64,000 nucleotides of DNA from Dromiciops gliroides (Eukaryota; Chordata; Mammalia; Microbiotheria; Microbiotheriidae), in NCBI RefSeq assembly GCF_019393635.1, contig NC_057867.1, positions 67,273,492 to 67,337,491 on the forward strand. The letters run 5' to 3'. Of the stretch, positions 11,160-21,640 are shown piece by piece. How positions within the stretch are numbered: the first letter of the stretch is position 1; each line of letters opens with the position of its first letter. Made by a program: the position numbers and the translations under genes. The notes under the pieces were generated by a model. It was not told where the DNA came from, searched no databases, and saw only the letters and a program-made list of their open reading frames with translations.

Positions 11160-11611
11160 GTTGGTCCTTCATTCTCGAAGAGGACCATGACATCAGGGTG
11201 ATATCATAGTTTGAAGTGAATTTGATTTAAGTGAGGGAGGGCTGTGAAAATTCACCAGCCTCACTCCCTCCTCCAGAGTCATCTTATTGTTATTGTTGTT
11301 TGTTCTTCATTATTTTTTCGTCTTTCATTCTTGAAGAAGATCATGACAGATGTCATGACTTGCACTGAATTAGATTTAAGTGAGGAAGGTCTGTTGCAAG
11401 GTCATCAACCTCACTCTCTCCTCCAGAGCCATTTGGGTCCAGTGGCAAGATATACATCAGGATGACTGGAGATGGCCCTGGATATTTGAAGCAATTGGGT
11501 TAACTGATTTGCTCAGAGCCACACAGCTAGTAGCGTCAAGTGTCTGAGGCCAGATTTGAACTTGGGTCCTCCTGACTCCAGTGCTCTATCCACTGCATCA
11601 CCTAGTTGCCC
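11160..11611 (-). mobile_element. Composite marsupial SINE with duplicated tail
   Basis: Minus-strand element. Its tRNA/core head lies at about 11480-11611 (CACACAGCTAGTAGCGTC, CTATCCACTGCATCACCTAG). Its unique tail contains CTTCATTCTCGAAGAGGACC. The tail appears twice: 11165-11285 and 11290-11460 both carry CATGACA, AATTxGATTTAAGTGAGG and CCTCACTCxCTCCTCCAGAG. The same tail occurs once at 52625-52870. Confidence 0.65.
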
Positions 11612-12000
11612 AGAATGTTATGTATGGGGAACAGCTAGCAGGCCAGTTCATATGGCAAAGAGAAGATTTAGAACTGGGAGGGACCTCAGAGGCCATCAGA
11701 TCCAACCTCTTTCATTTTCCTGAAGGAGAAAGTGAGATCCAGAGAAGTTAAATGATTTACCCAAGGTCATACAGATACTATGGGATAGAAGTAGGAGCTG
11801 ACTGTAAATTGAGTCCTCTTTCTGCTGCACCACCATGCAAACAAGAAGTGTGTGTGCATGTGTGTGTGTGGGGTATAGTACCGTATCCACTATGCGAAAC
11901 TGCCTCTTGACATATAAGTAATCAGGACTATACCCAGAGAGAATCACATCTCCTAGTGACCAACTCATCAATTACAGAATTAGAAAAGCTGAAAATGCTT
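11612..12000. other. Gene-free stretch with inverted MIR
   Basis: 11660-11840 has an inverted MIR/core-SINE (TTAAATGATTTACCCAAGGTC, ATACAGATACTATGGGA). A short TG run lies near 11850. No gene. Confidence 0.5.
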
Positions 12001-12242
12001 CAGTGTTGGTAAATGTTTAACAACTGGCTCTATGAGAAAAAATGTACCTATGACACACTTTTATGTTTCATTTTCATTATTAACATTTTCTCCATCACTT
12101 TCTTAAGTCTAGACAACAAACAAAACAAGAAATCAAGCCCTGATTTGTATTTGCTGATTTCTAAGGTGTACATGCTTACAATTAAAATTTAACAATATGC
12201 TTTGGGGAGACAGTTCAAGCTGGCTCCAGCACACCATTGCTG
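12001..12242 (+). mobile_element. hAT-like MITE, copy 1
   Basis: Starts CAGTGTTGGTAAATGTTTAA and ends CTCCAGCACACCATTGCTG, so the ends are inverted (CAGxxGTGTGCTGG type). The interior is shared with four other copies here: TTTTCTCCATCACTTTCTTAA, CAAAACAAGAAATCAAGCCC. Terminal CAG...CTG and about 240 bp fit a hAT-type non-autonomous element. No clear 8-bp duplication remains. Confidence 0.6.
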
Positions 12243-14100
12243 TCTCCTATGTCCTCACTATAATGTGAAGCTATAGTTCCAGGAAGTTTGGGTATTTCAA
12301 ATCTAAGAAAAGAAAGCACCAGTAAACCAATGTCTTTTTTAAAATTTCCACCATGTGATGTTTTTGTCAATGAGAAAGATGGAAAATGTAATTGCATTCT
12401 CAAAGAATGTATAGAGAATGTCAAGAAAGCTCTTAACCCTCGAAAGCCAATATTAGCTGCCAATATTCTAGCTAGGGGGCAATGCTTTTTAAAATAATGA
12501 TAACTCCATCTTGCTTACTTAAAGGCTCAGCTCATGTACTATATACTACAGAAAGCCTTCTTGGATTCCCTTACTTAGCGCCCTCTCAATACTCAGTAAT
12601 CATTTACTAAGTTCCTACTATGTACCAGGTTGAGGATACAGATATGAGAAAGACACCTTCTGCCCTCAAAGAGCTTAAAATCTAATGATGAGTTGGAAAT
12701 GAGGAGATACCTACGGAGATGTAAGTCCTGTTTGCTCTCCTTAAATGAGAGAGTTTATGTCTACACTCTCCATTTAGAGGGACAGCAGGTACTGATGAGG
12801 TGTGAGTGACAAAGAGGAGGTCTTGCAAGATCATGAGATTCTCAATGATAAGTTTACGAGGGGCATGGTGGAGAAGTCAAATGACAGTAGCTTGAGGTGA
12901 GAAGTGAGATGTTTCTTCTCCTACTAGTAGCTGTTTCTAGTTTGCATTTCCCCAGTAGAATGTAAGCTCTTTGAGGGAAGAGACTCCCTTTGGTCTTTGA
13001 ATCCCCAGTATGTAGCACAATGCCTGGCATGTAGTAGGACCTTAAAAATACTTGTTGGATTATACCGATGACTTTAAACAAATTCTCTCAGAAAGGATAT
13101 TCTAAATAAATTTTCAATCTTTTCTGGTCATGAAGACACACATAGAGAAATTGGTCTAGAGACTCATAATATTTCCCCAACCCTCTGGAATTTACCTTGT
13201 CTTCAGTATTGAAATCTTTGTCCTCTGGAATCCTGGTCTGGCTGCATGTTTGCATGATTCCCAAAGCCCAAATAGACCCTAGGACACCGTGTCATATAGA
13301 TAAATGCTACTGGACAGAAAACCGTGCTGTCTCTAACAGGTCACTCTATTTCCATTTGCCACTTTCATGGAAAAGGTGGTAAAGAGCTCAAGGAAGTTGG
13401 AAAAGGTTGGGGTGTGATTTAGGAAATAAGAGCTAGAGTCATTTGTGGGGTTGATTTAGGAGGTAAGGTGGAAGCAATCCTGGAAGGAATCCATGGTGGG
13501 AATGGTATAAAGGAATGAGCATGGGACTGTAAGTCAGGAGCCCTATAGCCTTTGCTGGATTGCCTTTGCCCCTTATTCACTGCATAATGAATTACTTTCC
13601 TCTCTGAGTCTTAGTTTCCTCCTCTGTGTAGTATCACCTCTGAGGCCACCCCCAACTAAGACTCCTGGTTGGATCCTCCAGGGTGTAACCCCCCATATTC
13701 AAGGTACTCTATTGATCTATACTCCTAAAACCTACAGCTTTCAAGCCCCCATCAGTACATTTACCTTTAACAGTCAGCAAAAGGACACAATTAGCTCAAA
13801 GCAGAGGTATTTACTGAGATGTCATTGTAAGAAAAATAACTACAAAACATATCAAGAAATCTAGGGTGCATTCTTCCATAAATATGACATCAGGAAGGAG
13901 AATGTGCATACACATCAAGTACACTGGTAGAGAGACACACACGTAGGGAACTCGTGCAGCCAAGGCAAATCATGGCTCTGATGTTACAGGGTCCTGATAT
14001 CTGTTTTCTATTTATAGTGTTGTCATATTGCTGCCCATGGGTGAAATATTTCTGAAGCTAGACATGCCAATCTGCTGGGATCCCTGAGTCTGCTCCTTGC
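12243..14100. other. Gene-free stretch with L2 and MIR remnants
   Basis: 12288-12497 holds a 69-codon frame with no firm match (see findings). 12580-12720 resembles L2 3' sequence (TTTACTAAGTTCCTACTATGTACC). 12940-13060 resembles another old 3' end (AATGTAAGCTCTTTGAGGG, GCACAATGCCTGGCATGTAGTAGG). 13500-13640 is a plus-strand MIR. The rest is unassigned. Confidence 0.45.
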
Positions 14101-14102
14101 TG

Positions 14103-14189
14103 AGGGAAGGAGAGGGAGAGGGAGGAGAGGGAGAGAGGGGGAGAGAGAAGGAAAGAGAGAGGAGAGAGAGAGAGAAGAGAGAAGAGAGA

Positions 14190-14271
<82 letters not shown>

Positions 14272-14272
14272 A
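14103..14272. repeat. GA microsatellite
   Basis: An imperfect purine tract that becomes a pure (GA)n run of about 60 bp near 14200-14262. The open frames across it on both strands are repeat artefacts. Confidence 0.95.
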
Positions 14273-14646
14273 ACCTTTCCCTTTCCCAAAGGTGCCCTCT
14301 GCTGCCCTTGGACTCTTGTGACTGGAAGGCTAAGAGCTCTCAGCAAGTCCTCCATTTCAGGAGGGCACCCAGGCTGACCAACTGGTCATTTCCCACATGG
14401 CTGTACAACTTGGGACTTCCTTAAACTCCTTGAGGGCAGACACTACCTTTCTTTATTGGATTTTATCCCCATCTCTTAGCACAGTGCCTGACACATAGTA
14501 GGTGCTTAATAAAAGTTTACTGGCTGACTGGCTGGAGTCAGAGCACCTTTGCTTAAATCCCAGATCTACAACTTAATGCTTAATTTCCTTAGGGAAGTCA
14601 ATTTGGCATCCCAAGCCTGAGTTTCCTCATCTGTCAAATATGGGGT
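14273..14646. other. Gene-free stretch with old repeat 3' ends
   Basis: 14430-14520 (CTTGAGGGCAGACACTACC, TTAGCACAGTGCCTGACACATAGTAGG) and 14530-14655 (MIR-like, CTCATCTGTCAAATATGGGG) are old retroposon fragments on the plus strand. Confidence 0.5.
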
Positions 14647-14660
14647 TGAACTAGATGATT

Positions 14661-14783
14661 TTTTTGCAGGGCAGTGAGGTTTAAGTGACTTGCCCAGGGT
14701 CACACAGCTAATAAGTGTCAAGTGTCTGAGGCCTCCTGAATCCAGGGCCAGTATTTTTATCCACTGTGCCACCTAGCTGCCCC
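14661..14783 (-). mobile_element. WSINE1-type SINE, first of a pair
   Basis: Poly-T, GCAGGGCAGTGAGG, the AAGTGACTTGCCCAGGGTC core and the ACCTAGCTGCCCC head (inverted). About 20 bp are missing in the middle. Flanked by TGAACTAGATGATT at 14647-14660 and 14784-14797. Confidence 0.9.
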
Positions 14784-14797
14784 TGAACTAGATGATT

Positions 14798-14940
14798 TTT
14801 TTTTAGTGAGGCAATTGGGGTTAAGTGACTTGCCCAGGGTCACACAGCTAGTAAGTGTTAAGTGTCTGAGGCTGGATTTGAACTCAGGTACTCCTGACTC
14901 CAGGGCCGGTGCTCTATCCACTGCACCACCTAGCTGTCCC
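14798..14940 (-). mobile_element. WSINE1-type SINE, second of a pair
   Basis: A complete inverted copy ending CACCACCTAGCTGTCCC. Flanked by TGAACTAGATGATT at 14784-14797 and 14941-14954, the target also used by the preceding SINE. Confidence 0.92.
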
Positions 14941-15031
14941 TGAACTAGATGATTTCTAAGGGCCCTGGAAGCTTTAAATCTATGATTCTGTGTCCTAAGG
15001 TTCCTTTCAATTGTAGAGCTAGGAATCTCTC

Positions 15032-15290
15032 CAGGGGGTGTGCTGGTAAATGTTTAACAAGTAGATCTCTGGGGAAAATATATATAATACACACATACAC
15101 ACACACACACACACAGAGGCTATACTCTGAAGTATAATCTGCATTATCAACATTTTTCTCCATCACTTTCTTAAGCAAAACAAGAAATCAGGCCCTTCTT
15201 TGTAGCTTTTGCTAATTTCCAAGGTGTAAATGCTCCCAATGAACATTTCCCAATGAGTTTGCACTGCAGAGCCAGCTTGAGCTCGACAAT
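15032..15290 (+). mobile_element. hAT-like MITE, copy 2 with internal CA repeat
   Basis: Starts CAGGGGGTGTGCTGGTAAAT, the best-preserved left end in the window. It carries the shared interior TTTTTCTCCATCACTTTCTTAA and CAAGAAATCAGGCCC, and ends near GAGCCAGCTTGAGCTCGACA. A (CA)n run at 15089-15114 lies inside it. Confidence 0.6.
15089..15114. repeat. CA microsatellite
   Basis: A short (CA)n tract inside the MITE at 15032-15290. Confidence 0.9.
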
Positions 15291-16098
15291 GAATCACCTA
15301 ATTCCCCATGAAGTTTCTCCTGCCCTCACTGAAAGTTTTTTCTCTCCTTAAATTTTCCGAGAGCATTTTGCCCCTAATATATTCTTCCCGGTATAATATT
15401 TGTGAACATTTCATATCTGCCCTCCTGACAATAATGATACAACACTTGAAAGTTAGCAGAGCACTTTACAAATATTATCTCATTTGGTGGAGCACGGGAG
15501 AAAGGTGCAATTATCATCATCCCAATTTTAAAGATTAGATTGTTGAGGCCAACGGAGGTGAAGTGACTTGCCCAGGGTCACAAGCTAGAAAGGACTGTGG
15601 TTCCCACTTTAGCTTCAAGGCTAAGCATAGCCCATGCACGTAGTTGCCACTCAATCGATAGTTATGCTATTCTCCTGCTCCCCATACTACTTCAAAGATA
15701 AGCCACAAGCTCCCCAGTCTGGGACCCAAGACCCTCTGCAATTTGACTACAGCCTTTCCTTGCAGCCTTATTGCATGACTCCCTGTCACACTTTCTATTT
15801 TCTGTCCAAATTGGACTCTTTATCCTCTCCCTTTCTTGAATGTGTTCTTGAATGTTGTCCCTCCTTATCTCTGTCTCTCAGGCTCCCTGTCTTCCTTCAC
15901 AGCTCAGGTACCATGTCACTTCTTATGGGACTTACAGAACACTTACAGAAAGTGTTCCCTCAATTTCCCATTTGTTAGTTCTCATGCCCTCCTCAAACTA
16001 CCTTTTACTTATTTGTATTTTGCTTGCCCCTCCAACTCCTTGAGAGCTAGGGCTGTTTTATTTTTACTTTCTTTTTTTAAATCTCTAGAGCCTGGAAC
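15291..16098. other. Gene-free stretch with old repeats
   Basis: 15430-15600 looks like an inverted MIR-type fragment (CACTTTACAAATATTATCTCATTTGG, AAGTGACTTGCCCAGGGTCAC). 15680-16100 is pyrimidine-rich and resembles the old 3' end also seen at 55700-56040 (CTCCTTGAGAGCTAGGGCTG, GAGCCTGGAACATAATAGG). No gene. Confidence 0.45.
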
Positions 16099-16111
16099 AT
16101 AATAGGCCTTT

Positions 16112-16965
16112 TTTGTGAGTTCATGTCTTTATTGGGGTTGAGGGAGGGAGAGGGGGTGTCTGGTGTTAGCCCTTGTGTGCTGGGCCCCAGGAGCTGCCTG
16201 CGCCTCAGTACTGGGCTCTGGCCCAATACTAATCCTTGCCCTCTGAGCTCTTCTGTGCCTTTTTCTTTTTCTTCTTGGCTGAAGTTGGAGTCACTGGCTC
16301 TGCTACCCTATCTACTTCTGAGCATATGAGCCTTTTCTTTTTCTTGGCCTTGGGGGGGGGGGTGTGGGCAGCTCCTGGGTGGCTTCTTTTGTCTCTTCCA
16401 CCTGCCATTTTTGTTCGTTTTTGGCTTCTCTTCCCCATTCTCCTCAGTTTCCTGTCCATTCTCAGGAATGCTGTTTTCTGCAGCTGCCAAAGCCTCGAGA
16501 CGCTTCTTCTCTTTCTTCAGGCGTTTCTTTTCCTTCTTGGCAAGCTTCCTCCTAATCTCTGCAACTACTTCCCCTGCCTCATTCATGGCCTCCTTCATGA
16601 CATTCAGATTCTTTCGGGGTGGGTCCCCTGTCTCATAGAATGACAGATGTTCTTCTACCTGTTCCTGTAGCTTCTCTCCAAACACGGTTGTGGGAACCTC
16701 AGAAAAGCAGTCGATCCGGGATGCAATGCTGCGTTTGTTTGCCAGGTATTGGGAGATTCTGCCTTTATTTTTGGCGGCCACACGGCCAATGAAGGTTGAA
16801 TGGAATATGAGTCCATATTTGGGGGTATTTCCCCAAGTCTTTGGGGCTCTGGAGGCTTTATCCCCTTGTTGGGGCCATGGGGATCACTCAGAGGCTAGGC
16901 CTGAATTATCACAACCAAGGCCAAGCCTTCGGGTCAGGGTGCCCCAGCGCTGCCATTACAGTGAG
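16112..16965 (-). pseudogene. NOP56: Processed NOP56 pseudogene (3' part)
   Basis: A retrocopy of the box C/D snoRNP core protein NOP56. The minus strand encodes, from about 16830 down, an NTPKYG-like start, then [40 protein letters not shown] and [20 protein letters not shown]. These match the end of the NOP domain and the start of the Lys-rich tail. The frame shifts at a G-run near 16355, and the other frame gives the C-terminus, ending SAKKKKKKAQKSSEGKD and a stop. Internal tail sequence is missing. A 3' UTR with AATAAA lies about 20 nt before a short A tail (16112-16116). A 13-bp duplication, ATAATAGGCCTTT, flanks it at 16099-16111 and 16966-16978. 5'-truncated; 16840-16965 aligns poorly and contains a deletion or rearrangement. 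Non-functional. Confidence 0.93.
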
Positions 16966-16978
16966 ATAATAGGCCTTT

Positions 16979-17914
16979 AATACATGCTTATTATTAAACT
17001 GAATTAATAGGCTGACTGTATGTACATACAGGAAATTCATGTCTGTGTTATTTTTTGTAAGCACCACTTAGTCACCAGCAACAGAGGGCTCTGGGAAATT
17101 GCTTTGATTTTCACTACCTAAAGGAAAATCCTGGCCCTGAGGAACTGGGAATCAGAACTATATGATTAGGTGAGGGAAGAAGATGGAGGGTCAGGAATAT
17201 GGAAGAAGAGAGACCCTATGACAAGGGTTCTAGATCATATATTTAGAGTGTGAAGGAACATTAGAGATAATTTAGTCCACTCACCTCATTTTACAGAAGA
17301 GGAAATTGAGGCCTAGAGAGGGAAAGTGACTTGTTCCAGGTCACACAGAACTGGGACTTGAACTCATGCCCTCTGAATTTAAATTTGATGGTCTTTCTAC
17401 TATGTATCATTGCCCTTCTTGGAGGCTTCTGAGTTCAGGTTAAAAGACACCCAGTGCCCTCACTGGTTGCCTCAGGGATCTCTGGGCAAATATGAGGGCT
17501 TTGACTATTGAGTTGGAGGATAGTCTTCATGAAGAAATCTTCATCAAAAAAATGACTGAATCTCCTCCTGTGGAAAATCAGATAGGAGCTACAGCATGAA
17601 GGGTATTAGAGGGGTAAGGGCCACTTAACCTCCCCCAAAACTGCCTGGGCCACCACTTCCTGTCAGCCAGCCAATAAGGGAGCATGGCTGTTAGGTTTTT
17701 TAAAAAATTCACCTGTGTGACCAAAAGCAAGTCCCTTGAGCTCTCTGAGTTTTGGCTTCTTGTCTGTAAAATGCAAGAGGTAGGAGAGTAGGACTAGAGG
17801 ATCTGTCTCTAAGAGACAGGCTCTATCACTTCCTACTGTGTGATCTTGGACAAGTCACTGCTCCTCTTTGGGCTTCTGCAAGAATGAGGGGCTTGAACTA
17901 GACTATTTCTAAGC
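16979..17914. other. Gene-free stretch with MIR remnants
   Basis: 17230-17420 is an inverted MIR/core-SINE (ATTTTACAGAAGAGGAAATTG, CACACAGAACTGGGACTTG). 17700-17900 holds plus-strand MIR 3' pieces (CTTGTCTGTAAAATGCAAGAGG). The rest is unassigned. Confidence 0.5.
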
Positions 17915-18175
17915 TGTTTTTTTAAAAAAATTAACAGTATGGTTCAATTTGTATTCATAAACCATAGTTCTTTTTTCTCGATGTTGAAAAAATTTTCTAT
18001 TATGAAGTTCTTTGAAATTGTTTTGGACCATTGCATTGCTAAAAAGAGCCAAGTCTATCATCATTGTTCATCACACAATGCTTCTGTTACTGTATAAAAT
18101 GTTCTCCTGATTCTGCTCCTCTCAGTCCTTCCAGGTTTCTCTGAACTCCTCCTGTTCATCATTACTTTTCACATT
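17915..18175 (-). mobile_element. L1 LINE 3' end fragment
   Basis: Inverted L1 3' UTR: TGGTTCAATTTGTATTCAT, AAAGAGCCAAGTCTATCATC, AAATGTTCTCCTGATTCTGC and CCTTCCAGGTTTCTCTGAA. It ends where the composite element begins. Confidence 0.65.
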
Positions 18176-18465
18176 GATTTTTTAAAACTTTGTGTTCTAA
18201 ATTTTCTTCTTCCCTTCATTTTCATCCCTCCATATGAAATCCAGCAATTTGATATAAGTCATACATGTGCAGTTGTGCAAAACATTTTCTCATTAGTCAC
18301 GTTGTGAAAGAAAATAGACAAAATACCTTTAGAGAGAGGAGCTGACAAATAAAATTATACTTCAATCTGTATTTGGATACCATCAGTTCTATCTCTATTG
18401 ATGATTTGTATTTTTCATACGTCCTTCTGATAACATCCTGCTCATCATTTCTTTCATAGTTACTA

Positions 18466-18610
18466 TTTTTTTTGGTGAAGCAGTTGTGGTTAAGTGACTT
18501 GCCCAGGGTCACACAGCTAATACGTGTCAAGTGTCTGGGGCTGGATTTGAACTCAGGTCTTCCTGAATCCAGGGCTGGTGCTTTATCCACTGCACCACCT
18601 AGCTGCCCCC
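18466..18610 (-). mobile_element. WSINE1-type SINE in composite copy B
   Basis: A complete inverted copy with AGTGACTTGCCCAGGGTCAC and CACCACCTAGCTGCCCC. Flanked by AGTTACTA at 18458-18465 and 18613-18620. Confidence 0.92.
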
Positions 18611-19215
18611 AAAGTTACTACTGTTAACTGTATTACCCTCCATCTTATTCCCTCCCCTTGATATTTACTCCATTTCTATTTTCCTTCACCCTATCCCTCC
18701 TCAATAGTGTTTTGCTTTTTGCTGCTCCCTCCCCCAATCTGCCCTTCCTTCCATTGTCTCCCCTCCTTATTTCCTTCCCCTCCCACTTTCCCACAGGGCA
18801 AGATATATTACTATACCCTCTTGAGTGTGTATGTTATTCCCTCTTTGAACGAATTCTGATGAGAGTGAGGCTCACTCATTCCCCCACTCCTTCCCCATCT
18901 TCCCCTCTACTCCATAAGCTTTTTCTTGTTTCTTTTATGTGACCTACTTTTCCCCAAATCCACCTCTCCCTTTCCCTTTCTTCCAGTGCATTCCTCTTAC
19001 CCCTTAACTTTATTTTGAAGATGTCATCGTGGGTCAGCTAGGTGACACAGTGGACAAAGCACCAGCCGTGGACCCAGGAGGCCCCGAGCCCAAATCTGGC
19101 CCCCAACATAAGGCACCCCACCCTGCCTGCCCTACAAAAAATAATGATAAACAAAAAATAAATGCTTTACAGATATCATCCCTTCATATTCTTTTTAAAA
19201 ATTTTTAATTAATTA

Positions 19216-19338
19216 TTTTTTTTGGCAGGGCAATGAGGGTTAAGCTAGTTAAGTGTCAAGTGTCTGAGGCTGGATTTGAACTCAGGTCCTCCTGAATCCA
19301 GGGCCAGTGCTTTATCCACTGAGCCACCTAGCTGCCCC
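19216..19338 (-). mobile_element. WSINE1-type SINE with internal deletion
   Basis: Inverted copy. The core is shortened: GGGTTAAGCTAGTTAAGTG lacks the usual GTGACTTGCCCAGGGTCACACAG part. It ends GCCACCTAGCTGCCCCC. Confidence 0.88.
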
Positions 19339-19557
19339 CATATTATTTTTTATTCTATTTTTTATTTTAAATTTTTTTCTTTTTTTCATTCCTTCATATT
19401 TAATTCACACCTGTACCCTCTGTCTAAGTATATTCCTTTCAGCTGCTCTAATACTGAGAAAGATCTTATGAGTTAAAAGTATTATCTTCCCATGTAGGAA
19501 TGTAAACAGTTTAATCTTTTAATATCCCTCATTATTTCTTTTTCCTGTTTACCTTTT

Positions 19558-19711
19558 TTTGTTTTGTTTTGTTTTTGCGGGGCAATGGGGGTTAAGTGAC
19601 TTGCCCAGGGTCACACAGCTAGTAAGTGTCAAGTGTCTGAGGCCGGATTTGAACTCAAGTACTCCTGAATCCAGGGCCGGTGCTCTATCCACTGCGCCAC
19701 CCAGCTGACCC
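19558..19711 (-). mobile_element. WSINE1-type SINE in composite copy B head
   Basis: A complete inverted copy with a GTTTT-rich tail. Flanked by CCTGTTTACCTTTT near 19544 and 19712. Confidence 0.92.
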
Positions 19712-19850
19712 CCTGTTTACCTTTTTATGCTTTTCTAGGATCTTGTATTTGAAAGTCAAATTTTCTATTTAGTTCAGGTCTTTTCATCACAAATGCCTAA
19801 AAGTCCTCTTTTTCATTGATATTTCTAAGGTTATTTGACAATTAAATCCT

Positions 19851-20297
19851 ATGATCCCATGAACTCAAAGCTCAACGTTGATTTTGTAGGCTGTTTGTGG
19901 AGGGTGGGGTGGCAGGGCCTCTTTATTCATTAGTATTCATTAGTTTCTTAGAAGCAGATAGTCTCTTGGCAACATAAACAGTGTGTATAATATACGTATG
20001 TTGCTATTATTTCATCAGTTATTCATCTGCTCATGCTAAAGCTAGAGGTGTGGAATGAGTGTTCAGATTAGGTCATCAGATTCTTCTTTTGGGTTCTCAG
20101 CAGGGATCTGAATTATTTATGTTATTGCCAGGACATGGCCACTGCCCAAACATCCATGGAGAACTTCTCCAAAGACTGGCCTTTATAACAACCAAAAAGA
20201 AAGGGGACTTTCGTGGTGTCATAGAATGCTCATGCATATGAGGGACCTCAGAGATCATCTTGTTCAACTCTCCCATTTTACAGAGGGGCAAACTGAA
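19851..20297. other. Gene-free stretch
   Basis: 20215-20300 resembles an old SINE start (CATATGAGGGACCTCAGAGATC). The rest is unassigned. Confidence 0.4.
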
Positions 20298-20800
20298 GCC
20301 AGAGTCAACAAGCATTATTAAATGCCTACTACGTGACAGGCTGGAGAAGGAAATGAGAAATCACTCCAATATCTTTGCCAAGAAAACTCCATGGACAGCA
20401 TTGGCATACTATGATCCATGAGGTCACGAAGAGTCAAATATGACTGAACAACAAAGATGACAAGCATTGGGCTAAAAGCTAGGGTTACAAAGAAAGACAA
20501 AAATGTCCCTGCTCTCAAGGAGTTCACAGTCCAGTGAGGCGACAACATGTAGACAATCCTGTGTGAACAAGCCAGATACAAGATGAACAGGAAATAATCA
20601 GTGGGGGAAGGAAGGGACTAAGATTAAGGAGAGCAAGAAGGGGCTTCTTGCAGAAGGGAGTATTTGAGTTGGGACTTGAAGGAAGCCAGGGAAGCCAGGA
20701 GGGGAAGGGGGAAGAGGGAAGAAAATGGGAAAGGAAGGAAGGCCCCAGGTTTTGGAGGGCTTTGAACACCCAAAAGAGGATTTGGTATTTGATCCAGAGA
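20298..20800 (+). mobile_element. L2 LINE 3' fragment split by an RTE-tailed piece
   Basis: TCAACAAGCATTATTAAATGCC before the interruption and AAGCATTGGGCTAAAAGC, AAATGTCCCTGCTCTCAAGG, GAGTTGGGACTTGAAGGAAG after it. 20336-20460 is a foreign insert. Confidence 0.65.
20336..20460 (+). mobile_element. RTE-tailed SINE, 3' part
   Basis: GGAGAAGGAAATGAGAAATC, CAATATCTTTGCCAAGAAAAC and GAGTCAAATATGACTGAACAAC match the tail of the RTE-tailed SINE at 28704-28941. Inserted in an L2 copy; TGACARGC-like sequence on both sides may be the target duplication. Confidence 0.7.
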
Positions 20801-20814
20801 AAGGAAGTAGCTTG

Positions 20815-21035
20815 TCCAAAGCCTCACATCAAGAGGCAGCATGGTGGAGTGGAAAGAACAGTGGATCTTGAGTTCAAAGTCCCTGGTTCCAATCCCTGAT
20901 TTACCAAATGTTTGCCATGTGACCTTGAGGAAGTCACTGGTCTTTGGATTCTTCCTCTGTAGAATGAGAGGGTTGGAGCAGACACTCTCTAAAGTCCTTT
21001 CCAGCTCTAAATTCTGTCATCTCCATGAAAGTTGA
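20815..21035 (+). mobile_element. MIR-like SINE
   Basis: AGAGGCAGCATGGTGGAGTGG head, CCATGTGACCTTGAGGAAGTC core and CCTCTGTAGAATGAGAGGG 3' part. Confidence 0.7.
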
Positions 21036-21640
21036 TAGGGCTACGCAGATACAAGGTGGTTACGGTTATCGCTTAGTGCACTTTATGCTGCTTTTACTTG
21101 GTAATTCAATGCCCATGGAAGAAAGCCATGCCTGAATGTCAAAAGCCTCGAGCTGGAGACCTAACCCCGCCCCAAACTTTTCCTATGGCAATGGTCCCAC
21201 TGACTACACCCTTGGCAGGGCCCATCATGGATACCACTCTTAGTGTGTCAGAACCTTCAGAAGGCAGTTTACTCCATCTCAAACCCAAGCTTTAACTTGT
21301 CCAGAAACTCGACTGCCTTCCCACAGAGGAAGGCTTCAGTCTTCAGCTCCTCAGAGGGAAGGAAACTTGAAGACAATTAGCTGTGCAGGGAGGATAGAAA
21401 CATCACCTCCATCAGATTGCACAAAGGCTTATTAACAGTTGTGAAATCCGCTGTTGGGCATGGAGCCTAGCAGATTCCTCATGGCTCACTCTAGATAGAC
21501 AGCTTACTCAAGGCCCTCAACTAAATACATCTCCAGGAAGAAGAAAGATTACGTGATTTTGGCCCTGGTGCCATTCAGCCTCACACAACACTGGTGAAGA
21601 GAGTGGGACTGGCTCACCATCCCGAGTAAGTTCTTTTCTA
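21036..21640. other. Repeat-poor stretch, no gene identified
   Basis: No family recognised. It contains a GC box-like CCCCGCCCC near 21167 and ends with a good splice-donor sequence, CCCGAGTAAGT, near 21620-21630. No convincing frame; see findings. Confidence 0.35.

Larger units (their letters stand above)
18180..19850 (-). mobile_element. Composite L1-type retroelement, copy B (minus strand)
   Basis: The inverted counterpart of 3630-5570, with the same module order on the minus strand: head (about 19850-19340), internal SINE-like block (about 19130-19029), GATGACATCTT junction, purine-rich part (19020-18660; pyrimidine on plus) and tail (18620-18180). It holds one purine module rather than two. 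Three WSINE1-type SINEs interrupt it. Confidence 0.55.

Noticed and set aside
14023-14355. Ser/Leu-rich minus-strand frame of 110 codons
   Set aside because: It runs through the (GA)n microsatellite.
16229-16781. A functional Lys-rich nucleolar protein gene
   Set aside because: It is a 5'-truncated, frameshifted, intronless NOP56 copy with target duplications.
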